The notes under the pieces were generated by a model. The model had not been told where the DNA came from and did no database searches. It saw only the letters and a program-made list of their open reading frames with translations. A stretch of DNA of 64,000 bases, from positions 7,690,501 through 7,754,500 of the forward strand of contig CM034128.1 of NCBI GenBank assembly GCA_019914995.1. The letters are read 5' to 3'. The DNA comes from Acanthochlamys bracteata (Eukaryota; Streptophyta; Magnoliopsida; Pandanales; Velloziaceae). Position numbers and translations under genes: made by a program. Every line of letters begins with the position of its first letter. Within the stretch, counting starts at the first letter, position 1. Shown here piece after piece: positions 47,431 through 60,200 of the stretch.

Positions 47431-49494
47431 GTAATACTATTCACTGAATTTTAAAAAAATAATTTAAAAAATGAGTTTAATTTCGACGAGACTGAAATGT
47501 GGAAAGTAAATTTAAACTCATTTTCTAATAGAAAAAATGAGTTCGAACCAACGGATTTATGCTTTGAGCAATGCATCTTACATACTTATAGTTGTGTTTA
47601 TCTACCGTTTAAATTTTATTTTTATAAATTTTACTAACTTATTTTTAATATAAAATTAATATAAAAATTTAATTTTTATTAAATACTTTAAATTATAAAT
47701 GAATTTTTTAATTCTTTTTTTAAAAGGTGGATCCACGATCAAGTTAAACACACTAGAAGTTTTTTATAAGACTTTACAAAACATGTTTATCTTTCTCTAA
47801 CTAAAAAATAAAAAATTATATATAGTAATTTCATTGTATATAATTTACCTTTCATATTAAAACATTTTAAGTTCTATAAAGATTTTTAAAATAAAATTAA
47901 AAATAATAAAAACAAAGATGTCATGAAACACATAACGAAACTACCTCTTAGTAGGCTCTACCTCTTATTATGCTATATGTATACCAATGTTTAGCTGTAT
48001 TTATAAAATATTTTTTTAAAATAAAATATATTTTCAATTTTTAGAAAATAAGTTTTATTTTTTATCTAAAATATAAATAAATAATAATAAAATTTTATGA
48101 CGTAAAATTTTTTTATACTTTTTAAAAATTTAAATATTATAAAAAATTTTAAAATATAAAATAAAAAATTAGAATGAAAAACACTTAAAGCTATTTAGAT
48201 GCCCTTCCAGCTTTCTGTCTTTTTAGAGAGCGTTTGGTAGTCCGTTTTTTTAAAATAAATTTTAATTTTTATAAAATTTTAATAATATTTTAAAAAATAT
48301 AAAAAATTCTACGTAATTAATTTTATTATTATTATTTTTTATAAAAATAAACTCATTTATTAAATAGAACAAAAAATACTTTTTATTTTGTAAAAATATT
48401 TGTAAAGCAATTTCAAATAGTTTCTTACGTTTCTGAGTGTCTGCCCTACGTTTGGTTTTGTGAAAAGGAAACGTTTGTACATGTTTAGTAAAGTTATCGA
48501 AAATAGCTTTTTTTTTAGATCCCGTAATTTTCTTTATTTAGCTGAAAATGATGTATGGTTGCATCTTTGTTTCTTATTGAGTTTGAAATTATTTGTTTGA
48601 AAGTTTTCTGATTTCGCAGAAATAATTTTACAATCATAATGTTTATAAGTATTTTTTTTTCAACTCTTAGTATATCACCGTACAAAAAGTAATAAGTTTG
48701 AAAAATAATAAACATTGGATTTTTTTTCTGAAGTGTCTTACACATTCAATTCTAGTTTAAATTGTAGCTGAAAAATAAATTCTAATTTATTGTAAGTGAA
48801 ACTTTCAAGTTTCTCACAGCTTTTCGTGTTATTTTTATTCGTACAATGTGCTTGTAACAAAAGGTTTCGTATCAAATAAGAAATTTAAAATTTTAACATG
48901 TTTAAGATGAGATTTTATTCGGAAGTGTAAAATATTGTAGAAATTTGTTGTTGTTTTGGATGTCCTACCGTATGGCCCGATCCATTATAGTAACGGACAC
49001 TTAGAATTGCTTATAAAATAGAAATTTTAAAATAAAAGAATAGTTTTTAAAAAATAGAAAAAGAAGAAATTTTTTTGAAAAGGTGTTTGGTAGTGTCTTT
49101 AGATAAGATGCTTTTTAATTGAAACAGATATATAAATGACTGAATTATTTTTTGGTGTTTGTTATTAGTTATTGATATATATATAGTAAATTATTGATGC
49201 CATAATTTTAATAAAATATTTATTTAAAAATATTATATTTAATAGAGTAATTTTGTATTGATTTTTCTTTTAAAATAGAAACACTTAAATTAATTAGTTT
49301 ATATAAATACATGTTTAATTAAAATTATTATTATTTTGTAAAATAATTTGTTAAATAATCTATTAAATATTGAATAATTTGTTAAATATTTAATAATTTT
49401 TTAAATAATTTGTTAAAATTGTTTTAGATAATATTTGATCCTTTTACATAATTGTAAGAATATGAACAAATAATGACATATTGGTTAGAAATAA

Positions 49495-50877
49495 TTATAC
49501 ATTTGACATTCTCATAGCAATAGCATCGCGATATACATGCCAGTCTGAAATATTTTCATCAGCATCTATCTCTACCAGCATAATATTAGACGTATTACAC
49601 GATACTTCTACGGGTGATGGGACAAAACTATCATGTTCTGCTACTAAAAATGTCTCATCGGACATACCGTATTTTCTGATGAAATTATAAATTGTCATTA
49701 TAACAATGACAATATCTCATTGAATATCAATGTGATATGGTGGCATATTTTCTAAAATTTTAAATCGAGCTTTCCATACGCCAAAGCTACGTTCGATAAT
49801 ACTTCTGTCGGAAGAGTGGAGTCTGTTGAATTTTTCTCTTTAACCCTTTGGTATCCGTAGTTGTGCTGTACCTGCACGTCGGAAATTGCTAAGATGATAT
49901 CTTATGCCTTCACCTGTATATGGCGCCATATAAACAGGTGCATAACCAGCATCCACCAGATAATACTTGTTGCTTGAAGGATTAGGAAACTCATGCTCTG
50001 GGTTACATAATGCTTCGCTGAAAACTTTTGTGTCGTGATCACTTCCTTCCCATCCAGTCAATACAAAAGTGAAGGACATATTGAAATCATAGACTGCAAG
50101 AACGTTCTGAGTAGCATATTCTTTACGGCCAATGTAAATTATCTGCTCAGCAGTTGGCAGTATAGTCTTGATATGAGTTCCGTCAATCGCTCCAATACCA
50201 ATTCTATAATAAAATAGTCAATATTCAAATCATCAAAATAAATTTCTCGTATTATAAAAAATATGTGCTACTATAATAAAAAACTAATTACTTACTTGAA
50301 ACTACGAAAGATATTGTGTGTTCTTTAATTTGTGGTAGATTACCCCTTCATTATATTGGGGATATGGTAGTATTAACTGTTTTGATAATTGTAATATATC
50401 TTTCAACACCTTGTGAATATGCCTAGAAATTATTTTTCCCGAATTATTAAATATCTCCTAAAGTAATCTATTTACAGATCCGTGGGCCCAAGTTAAAAGG
50501 AATATTACAACGCTCTCCTCGACCGTTGTTGATCTTATTGGTTGTAAATCATAGTCACGTGTCAAACATCGACATAATGCTCGAAAAATATCTTTCCTCA
50601 TACGAAAATTTGAGTAGCAACGACTCTCATTTCCCTCTAATATTTTCAAAATAAGTCGATGACCTGTGCGTATGGATGTATGGCACAGATTTTTTATTTT
50701 GTTGTGTACACATATAGGCGGAGCATGATAACTTGCTTATATCATGAGTTGTGACCATCTATCGTTGTCTTGCTTATTCGCATCATTTTCAGAAACATCA
50801 TATGAAGCTATAGAAACATCCATTGAATCATCAAAAAAAGGCATCCAAATATCCATAAAATCATCTGAACCATCCAT
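49495..50877 (-). pseudogene. PIF/Harbinger DDE transposase
   Basis: The start ATG at 50877 gives MDGSDDFMDIWMPFFDD. The conserved N-terminal region follows (NFRMRKDIFRALCRCL near 50600), then, after a probable intron of about 90 bases ending near 50205, the catalytic domain: IGIGAIDGTHIKTILPT (first Asp), GWEGSDHDTKVFSEAL (second Asp), YYLVDAGYAPVYMAPY, and IIERSFGVWKARFKIL near 49790 (Glu). The C-terminus has IMTIYNFIRKYGMSDETF. Stops near 50750, 50458 and 49718 and a frameshift near 49850 inactivate it. All three catalytic acidic residues are still encoded. The enzyme would cut the terminal repeats with the help of the Myb-like partner. Confidence 0.88.
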
Positions 50878-51189
50878 TTCACTACACAAATATAAATATA
50901 GCAATCAGTATTGAAAAACAATCACGAAACATACATATGCATTACCGTAAGAACTTTATAACTTAAATAAACACTCATTTTAAATATTATTTTTAAAAGT
51001 ATAACTTTGAATTGGACAATACAAAATATAAAACATCAATTCATTACAGCGATAAAACAAACAGTTAGTACAAAAACAAATATAAAGAAACTTCAAACTT
51101 AAATTAACAATTCAAATAACACCAAAAGTCGATGTTTTTTTCATATACTCTTCATAATTAAACTCTAACCACGTCAAACGACTTTCATC

Positions 51190-52104
51190 ATTTAGATGAT
51201 CTAAAAAAGCATAATGATTAGCTGGTTTGGTAGAAGATTTGTGGAGTAGCTCCAGAACTTTTTGTGCCCGGATCGATTCCGTTTCCAGCCATATGATTGA
51301 GTATACGCATGCACTTCAGATGATTGTTTGGTTGTCCTTCCTCTGCTCCCGTAGACGTAGTCTGACTGGTTGAACTTATGACATCCACAAGTATATCCAA
51401 ACTCTCCTACAGTGACCGTCTTCTCTTTGCTGCGTTGGAAACAAGTCTTAGCTCGAAGGAAACAAATCTTGCTTAGTAGCAACAACTGGCGGCAGTTGAC
51501 CACCATGAGCACCATCACTACTATCACTATCTTCTTGGTTAGGAGTGCCTTCAGCTGCGACATCTCTCCCAACTGAAGCTGCTGACCCTGCTCTGCGATC
51601 CGACGCAACACTATTCTCAAATAGACGATCGTACCGATCACGGAGTAGGATAAATCCCTACTCTTAAACTTTTTTAACTTGTAGTCAGCCTATTCAAATA
51701 ATAAAAGATCAGCAAAAAATAACATGAGAAAATATAATAAACACAATTTTTAAATAACAAGCAGCTAATGTACCTTAATCTTCGCATCCTACCACTCATT
51801 ATCAGCAATGATCGTGTTATTTGCAACACCATCCCAAACCTGACTCACCGAAGACTAACTATTTATACAATTTCCATTCATTCTTCATATTATCCCAATG
51901 ATTTTTGAATTGACATTTGTCATACGTCCCCCTAAAGTATTCATTAAACGCACGACAAATATTACCCCAATCTTCTGTATTGAAGTAAGTCGTGGGTTTA
52001 TTATCTTTTCGAATCTCTTCTTTGGCAAGTTCAACAAATTTTCTACAATAACTCTCTAACCAATGCGCATTTTCACTACGACGCTTCTTCTTTGGCGTTG
52101 ACAT
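51190..52104 (-). pseudogene. Myb/SANT-like ORF1 protein of the PIF/Harbinger element
   Basis: ATG at 52104. The domain contains NAHWLESYCRKFVELAKEEI, EDWGNICRAFNEY and FKNHWDNMKNEWKLYK, the spacing of the plant Myb/SANT-like DNA-binding domain (Myb_DNA-bind_3 type). A stop follows WKLYK, then frameshifted family-like residues, then a probable intron (about 51690-51775, GTACAT to GAATAG). A Gly/Asp/Ser-rich middle follows, and a C-terminal KCMRILNHMAGNGIDP stretch near 51310. Such proteins bind the element ends and bring the transposase to DNA. It is damaged in at least two places. Confidence 0.8.
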
Positions 52105-52355
52105 CTATAACGTATAATAAACAAAAAATCTTATGTTACAAATATCGTAGGTTAGCTACCATCACAATAATTATAACAATTCTAATACTCAGTTATATCC
52201 TTATATTTAACTATTTATCTATAAATTACGCAAACTCTTCACCACAGTTATGTTATGCTACTTATCACGTATAACATCTTAGCACAATATTCATTAAATC
52301 ATAATTCTCAGAAAAATAATTTTTAAGATTAGAAAACTTTCATTTTTAATTCGGT

Positions 52356-52411
52356 GTATAGGCCTGTATTTCATTTTGTCTTTTTTAGCAAAATGAAATA
52401 CAGGCCTATAC
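52356..52411. repeat. Perfect 23-bp inverted repeat with 10-base loop
   Basis: Arms 52356-52378 and 52389-52411 are exact reverse complements, with core AGGCCTGTATTTCATTTTG. A partial third copy (TGTATTTCATTTTGTCTTTT) follows at about 52417. It lies upstream of the Myb-like ORF inside the PIF element. Confidence 0.95.
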
Positions 52412-52763
52412 TGTTTTGTATTTCATTTTGTCTTTTTTAACAATAAAAAAAATGAGCCCAAATATTAAAAAGACATAAAGATCATAAGTGAAATGAAATT
52501 GTTCAAGCATTATTAAGCACATTTTTTGGTAAAATTATGTACTAAAATGAATTAGAAAAATAAAATTTCTAACGGTCATGAAAATGGCATGAAAAAAGAC
52601 AAAAGTTTTATCTTTGGAAAAAGCAAAGATTGGAACTACGAAGCTTAGAGGGTGGATTTATTTATGAAGCTTAGAGAAATACAAAACAGTATGGACACAA
52701 CTCATGTATTTTATTTTGTCTTTTGTGAACATCAAAAATAACTAAAACAACAGCATAAATATT

Positions 52764-52840
52764 TTATTAATCAAAACAGTATAGACATGTTATTAATCAA
52801 AACAGTATAGGCATGTTATTAATCAAAACAATATAGGCCT
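52764..52840. repeat. Three 26-bp tandem repeats
   Basis: Units at 52764-52789, 52790-52815 and 52816-52840 follow the pattern TTATTAATCAAAACAGTATA plus GGCATG. The third unit runs into ATATAGGCCTATA, which shares the TATAGGCCT end of the hairpin at 52356-52411. The same GCTTAGAGAAATACA motif flanks the block on both sides (near 52669 and 52873). Confidence 0.9.
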
Positions 52841-54190
52841 ATAAATGAAGTACAGGTCTATACTGTTTCTAGGCTTAGAGAAATACATGTCTTTTTTAAT
52901 TTGAAAAAATACAAAATCTTTACGTTTGGCACGAAATTGGCATTACTTCTCTTAATAATAATTTCATTTTCTAAAAGACAAAATGAAATTTCTGTATAAT
53001 GTACATTACACCAGAATTTTGCTAAAAACAGAAGTAAATATTGCATAAAAATAAGTTTGCTTCATTATACTAAACAATCAGTATGAAATTACATACAAAT
53101 CATAGAAATGAAACCAATAATTGAAAACAAAATACCAAAAAACAACAACAGAACCAAGGATGCAGTCGATATTTTGTTCAATCAAAGGCTATAGTTTTTC
53201 ACATCAAGATTTCTCCAACAGAGTTTTAAAATCTTTCAAGGAAACCAAATCACTAACCTGCTTGCAAGATTGCCGAAAGCCTTTTTCCATCTCTCTTCAA
53301 AGATGAACAAAATTTAAAATAACAATTCATCAGTGAAGAGAAACAGAATCATCAGGCCAATGTCAAGCAAGCAAGCAGAATACACAATCATAGGAAAACT
53401 TCAAAAGAAATTTCAACTCTGATGGACTTCAATTCGGTGTGGTTAAAGCATATCAAAGTCATCCTTGAGCACTTAATCTCAGATTTCTAAACAGAATAAA
53501 ATTCACAGAAAAAAAAGTTAACAGCAAAGATCAATCTAATCAAAAAGTCAAAGACTCGATTCGGTAGATCAAAATCAGAAACAACAAATCAAAACAACAA
53601 GAACGCTAATCGTTGTGAATAAGTGAAACCAATTTTAAGACCTACAAGAAAATGCGAGAATCCTTTGAAACTTTTATAATGGAAGCCGCCCGTCCGGAGG
53701 TACCACGAAAATCAATTGATCGATCTCGCGACTCTCAATCTAAATTACTCTCAATCCATTTATCGGGATCGACGGAGCCAAAAATCATCTCGAGAGTGCT
53801 CTATTTCTCCCAAACCATGAATTAAAGAAACAAAAAACATCACCAAGATCTGAAAACACAAAAAGTGTTTAAAATCACGGCTTTTAATTTTCAGTTAAAA
53901 AAAAAAAGAAAAATTCGATTCAACAAACCATTAGATTACAACACAGATCGGAATCTACACAAATCTACAAGGTCGTGTTTTAGATGATCAAATCTATACA
54001 GATCCACGACCAAACTATACAAATCCACACAGATCTACAAAGAGAAGCAAAAAATAAATGAAGGAGTACAAGCAAACAAGCACCGTATCTTTTTAGATGC
54101 GAGCTCCGGTGAGATCGCCTCCTTCGACGTCGGAATTCAGAAGAAGAGAACACGCCATCGGTGAGCTGTGCGCGGAAGGTCGACCTTGAG

Positions 54191-54234
54191 AGAGAACACG
54201 CCGCTGCAACAAGCCGCTGCAACAAGCCGCTGCA
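54191..54234. repeat. Short tandem repeat GCCGCTGCAACAA
   Basis: A 13-base unit is repeated between two and three times at the predicted transcription start of the PIF element, in a GC-richer block (54090-54234) unlike the surrounding AT-rich DNA. Confidence 0.85.
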
Positions 54235-54267
54235 AATGAGAATTGTATGTTAGGGTTGTGGTAAGTT

Positions 54268-54276
54268 CTATTTATA
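54268..54276 (-). promoter_or_regulatory. Possible TATA box of the PIF/Harbinger element
   Basis: TATAAATAG on the minus strand lies about 180 bases inside the right terminal repeat and about 35 bases before the GC-richer leader block, a sensible place for the element's promoter. Confidence 0.4.
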
Positions 54277-54956
54277 TGATGGCATTTTTGTAAATATTTA
54301 TTAAGGATAAAATTAACAATTATTTGTAAAATTTAGCGTGTTTTAAGGCAGCGTTTACGCGTTCAATGAACACAGCGTTTGAACCAAACACTTTTTTGAT
54401 TGTGCGGTGCCGCTTGGGAAATGAAAATTTCTCCAAACGTACTGCCAAACACTCCCTAAGAGAAACACTTCCGTTTTTGAGTTTAGGAAGATATCTAAAT
54501 TGCTTAAAATAAAAATTTTTATTTTCTAAAAAAATATTTTTTAATTTAAAAAATAAAAATTATAAGTATAAAAATTTTATTGATTCTTTTCTTTTTGCAA
54601 TTAATATCTTTATATAAATTCAGTAGGGATTAATATTTTATAAGAAGTAGTCTTAAGTTCTACATTTTTTGTTTTGGGGCTCTTTTAGGAAATCTTATTT
54701 AAAATATTTATAAGTTATTTATCAATTTATAAGTTTTTTGTAAGTTCGTAATTTTGTAACTAAATTTACATTTATATCGAAAATCATTTTAGGAACAAAA
54801 TGCTTACGTAGAAAGTTTTCCTTTTAAAAACACTTCAGAATTTAAGTTCTTATAGAAAGTTGTTATTCAATTAAATCTAATGTCACTATTGTTTAGTTCA
54901 TTGTAGTCAGATTCGTACTGAACCGAAGGGTCTAATCAGAAAAGAACGACTAGACC

Positions 54957-55760
54957 GCTGTTTTAGGCTAAAGTCGCTTTCTTATAGAGTCGATAGGGGA
55001 GAGATTTACAAGACGGTGATGTAGTCATCAATATAGACAGAACAAATAGTGTGTAGTGAAATCCATCATCGGTGACTTTTGTACGCCAACCGATTAACGA
55101 ACTCAAAAATGGAGAGGTATGCCAACCTTGTCGAGATGTCCGCATACACTAATGTCTCGCCAAATTTCCACTGCTGCATGTTTTCTAAATATGATCACGT
55201 CGCTGTCGGCACTAGCACTGTTTTTCTAAACCAAATATCAAGAAGTACCAAGCAGGATTTTGCGCTCAAGCTTGACACTACGTTACCGGAGGCAAAGTGA
55301 TTAAAACGGAAGCCCATCCAATTGTTGATCACCCACGCTCGGGTGTGTTATTAGCTGTGTAATATTAGTCGAAGACGATACAAGATACGTGACCCGATGT
55401 TTCGGTGTATACATATACTTTGCAGCAAAGTCTGGATGCATGTGCGGTGAAGCAATTATGAAGGTGATGAAAGCTTACGATGGGCTTAAGGCCGCAATCG
55501 CACCTTGTGTCACCACCCTTGGTGCCAGAGGCATGAATCGAACTTTTTCAGCCAACTTTGTTCTTGGTAATAGAAAAACACTTGTCGGAGTTAATATTTG
55601 TACCGGTACTAATAAAGAATCTAATATGTTTTATTACTTTTTACTTCGGCAGAAATAGCTACTCTTCCACTTTGTATTTCAATGGTTCTTTACTTTCGTT
55701 GATGATCGCCGAAGAGATTGTTGTTTGTAATTGTGAAGTGATGGCGGGGATGGCTCTCTA
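54957..55760 (+). pseudogene. Relic coding sequence of uncertain identity
   Basis: GC content rises and several plus-strand frames look protein-like: VGTSTVFLNQISRSTKQDF near 55200, IKTEAHPIVDHPRS near 55293, GLKAAIAPCVTTLGARGMN near 55471. Frames change often, with stops, and no introns are obvious. The order of these stretches is loosely like a plant mitochondrial porin (VDAC), but the match is weak and from memory of the family pattern only. It could be a retrocopy of a host gene. The flanks 54460-54950 and 55870-56900 are AT-rich with nothing recognisable. Confidence 0.3.
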
Positions 55761-57116
55761 ATAGAAGATAGATGGAGCTATCTTCAATTCTCAATTATCG
55801 CCACCAACAAAGTGTCTCGATTCATCACCAAATAAATTAGAGATCCGTCAGCTTTTTCGGATTGGTATGCGAATTAGTTCTGATTACATTGGTTTAGTCA
55901 CTATTGCTAATTTTGTTATTTATTTACTTAATTTTAAGAATTGATTTGGTACGATAGAGGTTATTTAGAAATGCTTAAAGTAAGAAGTTTTTTAAAATTA
56001 AAACTATTAAATTTATAATAAATTTGATTGTATAAATTTTATGATGTATAATTTATTTATATTTTTAAAATTATAAAAAATTAATAAACTATATGACAAA
56101 TTATTTAAAATATAAAAATTATTTAAAATAAAAAGCACTGACAGCCCCGTAATTGTAATTAGAATAAGAATCAGAATATATCAACGTAGGATAAGTCGTT
56201 CAAGAGAAAAACTTTGTGTTGTCTAAAAATTTGACATCAAATTACTAGTCAGAGTTTCAATGAAATATTACTAATCAGTGATATCTTGTGACTTTTGCAA
56301 AGCTTTTTTAAAAAATAATTTTTTAACTTTTAGTTCATCTTTTTAATAAATTTTTTATAAAAATTAAAAAAATTAGTTATAATTTAAAAATATAAACAAA
56401 TTCTATAATAAAATTTTTAAAAAATTTTTTAAATGCAAAAAAAATTTTAAAATGCAAAAAAATTTTACGTCATAAAATTTTCTTATTTATTATTTTTATT
56501 TTTCAAAAATTTTCAGAATTTTTTTTTGAAAAATTCTTTTTCAATAAACATTTTCTGTGTGTAGTTTGCCGTTACTTTTCATAAAACTATTTTCTAAAAT
56601 TTTAATTTTATATATTTAATAAATTGATATAAAATTTATTTAATAATTTTAAAAATATAATAAAATATATAATAAAATTTTATTATTATTTATGATTTAT
56701 TATTATTTTGAAATAAAATATAATGATCTTAATTTAAAAAATACAGTTTAACTATTTAAGTATGTGCATTAGTTGCTTAATTGGGTTGCTAATTTAGTAG
56801 CATGCCTTTCTTTTGTTCCATTTCAAATTTACTTTATGCAATAGTAAGTAAGATTTACATTACTCATTTCGGATGAACGATTTTATGAGTAATCTTCTTT
56901 TTTAGTTAAATGATTTGGTGGCTAAACACTCATCCTTAAAACAATGGAGTCTTCTGGTAGCATTGACAGATGGAGATGGACAGGTTGTCGCGGGGTTGGA
57001 AACAACGATTCCGTCCTTCATCGGAGATGAAGAGGAGTGGAGTCTATCGATTTGGCGTTAAATTTCCCTGGAAAATTTAAAGAACGGAAACATTATTAGA
57101 TTTTGAAACGATGTTA

Positions 57117-57124
57117 GACGGTTA
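57117..57124 (-). promoter_or_regulatory. MYB-type site TAACCGTC upstream of HAP2
   Basis: GACGGTTA (minus strand TAACCGTC) lies about 105 bases before the HAP2 ATG. Its AACCG core is the type of MYB site bound by the male-germline factor DUO1, which activates HAP2/GCS1 in Arabidopsis. Use of this site is inferred. Confidence 0.45.
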
Positions 57125-57228
57125 TTGGAACTACCCCAACTGTTACTGCCCACTCAAACTCACTTCTTCAACTCTCTCCAATTTCCATCTCTCTCTTTCT
57201 CTTTCTACCAGTCTCGAATTCCACAAAC

Positions 57229-60200
57229 ATGGAAAGCATTCGCAGCACCTTCGCTTCGCTTCTTCTATTGATTGTCCTACTTGTCGTTCTTCATCGATCG
57301 AGTGCAATGGAAATCTTGGCGAAGTCTAAGTTGGAGAGTTGTCAACGGTCATCACCCGATGATCAACTCAATTGCCGGAACAAGGTCGTCATCAACGTCG
57401 CCGTCCCTAGCGGCTCCGTGGGTTCAGTTATCTTTTGCTTGTTCTGATAGTTTCAACAATGCGATTTATCTTTATTTATCTATTTGTTTGAATATATGTC
57501 TGAAATGGAATATATTGGTGTTTCTTTAAAAGTTAAATTAAAAGTAGAAAATAAAGGACTGGAATTTGTGCAAAGTTTTTTTTTTTGTTAAATATTTATT
57601 TTTTTAAATGAGTGCGTTTGCAGTTTTATGCCTCCTTAATTTGTCAAAGGTAACTAGTTAATCTGTTAGGGAGTATACTGCAGTATGCAGTGCAGCATTG
57701 CGACTTGTAAGCATCACTATTTATAAACAGCATTATTTGTAAATGCAGAGTGGGAAGGAGGCATCAATGGTTGCACAACTTGTTGAAGTGGAGGAGAATG
57801 GTACTGAGGCAATGCGGACTATAAGGGCGCCACCTATAATTACTATCAGCAAGTCTGCTGCCTATGCACTGTATGAGCTCACCTACATACGGGTACGCTG
57901 TTAAATGTATGAAGGCTGATGGTTGCTTCTTCATACTTTCTAGTTGTAGCAAACAATTATGTGAGCTCAAGCAACATTGGATGGATAGTCTCGGATTTTT
58001 CTTGGTAGTCTCAGATTTTTCTAACTGATTTAATTAATTTGATAGTAATCAGAAGTATGCACATGCGCATATGAGCACCACTGCGTACTCAACCTGTTAT
58101 TTTCTTTTCCTTAGTTATGACTTTCCCTTGATGCATGTTAATGTATATATTCAGTTGTATGTCACTCGTGATGCATATTTCTGGGGTTAAATGATTGGCT
58201 TAGGAGCTTGATGACACTCTTTTCAAATTCTTACAAATACTGTAGCTTTCTTCATTTGAAAGATTCTGTGTTTGATTGAAACTTTATGGGAGGTTATAAT
58301 ATGCAAATGTAATTCCAGGATGTTCCTTACAAACCAGAAGAGTTCTATGTGAAAACCCGAAAGTGTGAGCCAGATGCAAGTGAGAAAGTTGTTAAAATAT
58401 GTGAGAGGTTAGTATATACAGTATTCTTTTATTGGATATTTAAGTATTTATTGAAAGTGCTTCTGTTACCTTTTTTGATTGAAGATCAAGCTTTTGTCTC
58501 ATTCATTAAGCCTGCGGGTAGTTTTTTTTGTGTTGTTTCCTTTTCTCTAATTGAGATACATCATATGCTACTCAGACTCGCTTGCAGGTGTTGCATCCAG
58601 GTACTTATCTGAGCATTGGATATGTCAATAGGTGACTACCAAGGACAGTGTGATATTTGATTCTATGGATTTGTAAATATTCAATAGTGGAATTCTAATC
58701 TAAGATGTGAATTATTATTATTATTATTATTATTTTGGAGACTGGAATGTGAACTATCTTTAGCTTGAGTTATCTTTTGAGTCCAATCATGAGGATTTTG
58801 TTTTGTTAGAGTATGGAAAGGAAGGTTCTTCTTTTTCAGTTTTGGGTGAAGGTGAGAATTATCAGAATAAGGTTGGGATGGAGTGAGATATACCCTTTGG
58901 GATAGATGTAGGGAGGTGAATGGTGGATTATGAAGGGGTTGTATGCAAAGGGAGTCCATTGTGGGTCACAAGGCTTTATTATATATTCTTGCAGTGTATC
59001 AATGCTATATTTCAGACACTTTTTTCGACAAATGGAAATGGTTTAAAGTGTTTGAATTACTTATCCTTCTTGTAGTTCAAATATCTGAGGGTCTTCTTTT
59101 TAGCCTTTATCAGTATATCTCACCAAGCTTGTTCAAGCACAATTTTAGATTATAACAATGCACAATCTGGTCCATTTATGCAATTTGTTTGTGCTTATCC
59201 TTGTTTACTACATTTTGTAGGCTACGGGACCAGGATGGCCAGGTCATTGAACATACTGAAGTGAGTCTTGCTATCTGAATCTCTTGTCTTGTTATTACAC
59301 TTCTAGAACCCACCTGCAACAACGGAGCCTCTTGCTGTGAACAAACATGTTGATAACGCATTGTGAAGCATATAATTGTTAAAGTTCTACAATGAAATCA
59401 TTTAACGTATTTGGTTGGGGCTGTTTTGCATCCTGTCAAAGTTTTACTTACCATTGTAGTTCTATTACTGACTGCAAATGCTAGTTGGTAACTATTGATG
59501 ATCACTATGGTCCTCTGTTTTCTATAGGACAAGAGAGTGAGATACAAAAGTGAAAAAAAGGAGCTAAAAAGAAGAGTAAAAGAGAAAAATGAAGCTATTT
59601 TAATATCTATGCGTCAGCATCTTTTTAGGCATAACTAGATTCAACTTTAAGCAAACCAAAGTTCTTGAGAATTACAAGTATATGCCATTACCTTCTACTT
59701 GAGCTTCCACGGGACCTAGGCACTTGCTCACTTTTCCTGGAATTCTTCACATCTTCTTGTCTTTCAACTTGATTGATGGTAAGTTGACTCTAATGACTCA
59801 ACAAGTGGCAGCTTGGAAAAATCTTAATGCAAACATGAGAGGGAAGTCGATTAATTCCCTGAAAGCCCTTGAGTGAAAAAAGTTACTAGTATCTGTTCAT
59901 ATGTTGAAGTTTGATGTGCAATCTCATTCATGCTTCAACTTAATACATCTCCTTCTTTTTGTGACAGCCAATTTGTTGTCCATGTGGACCACATCGACGT
60001 GTTCCTTCCTCTTGTGGAAATGTTTGTAAGTGCATACTAATCTAATTTTTCTCTTACTTATATCAGCTGTTCTTCATTTCAAACTTAAAATTATCTAATT
60101 TGTTATTTCAGTTGACAAGTTGGTGAAGGGGAAACCAAATACTGCACATTGTCTTAGATTTCCAGGTGATTGGTATGATTAAGTATTAGTATCTTATCCG

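Larger units (their letters stand above)
48236..54456 (-). mobile_element. PIF/Harbinger transposon carrying both ORFs, decayed
   Basis: The left end GAGAGCGTTTGGTAGTCCGTTT and the right end read inward, GGGAGTGTTTGGCAGTACGTTT, match at 18 of 22 bases, forming terminal inverted repeats. The left flank is TTA and the right flank TAA, compatible with a mutated 3-bp target duplication. On the minus strand a Myb/SANT-like ORF (from 52104) precedes a DDE transposase (from 50877), the two-gene set needed by PIF/Harbinger elements. Both are broken. A second GGTGTTTGGTAGTGTC motif at about 49081 could be an alternative left end. The 6.2-kb span includes unusually long leader DNA (52105-54240). Confidence 0.8.

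Noticed and set aside
58681-58959. 92-codon minus frame with an Asn run
   Set aside because: The Asn run comes from the (ATT)n repeat in HAP2 intron 3; the rest looks random.
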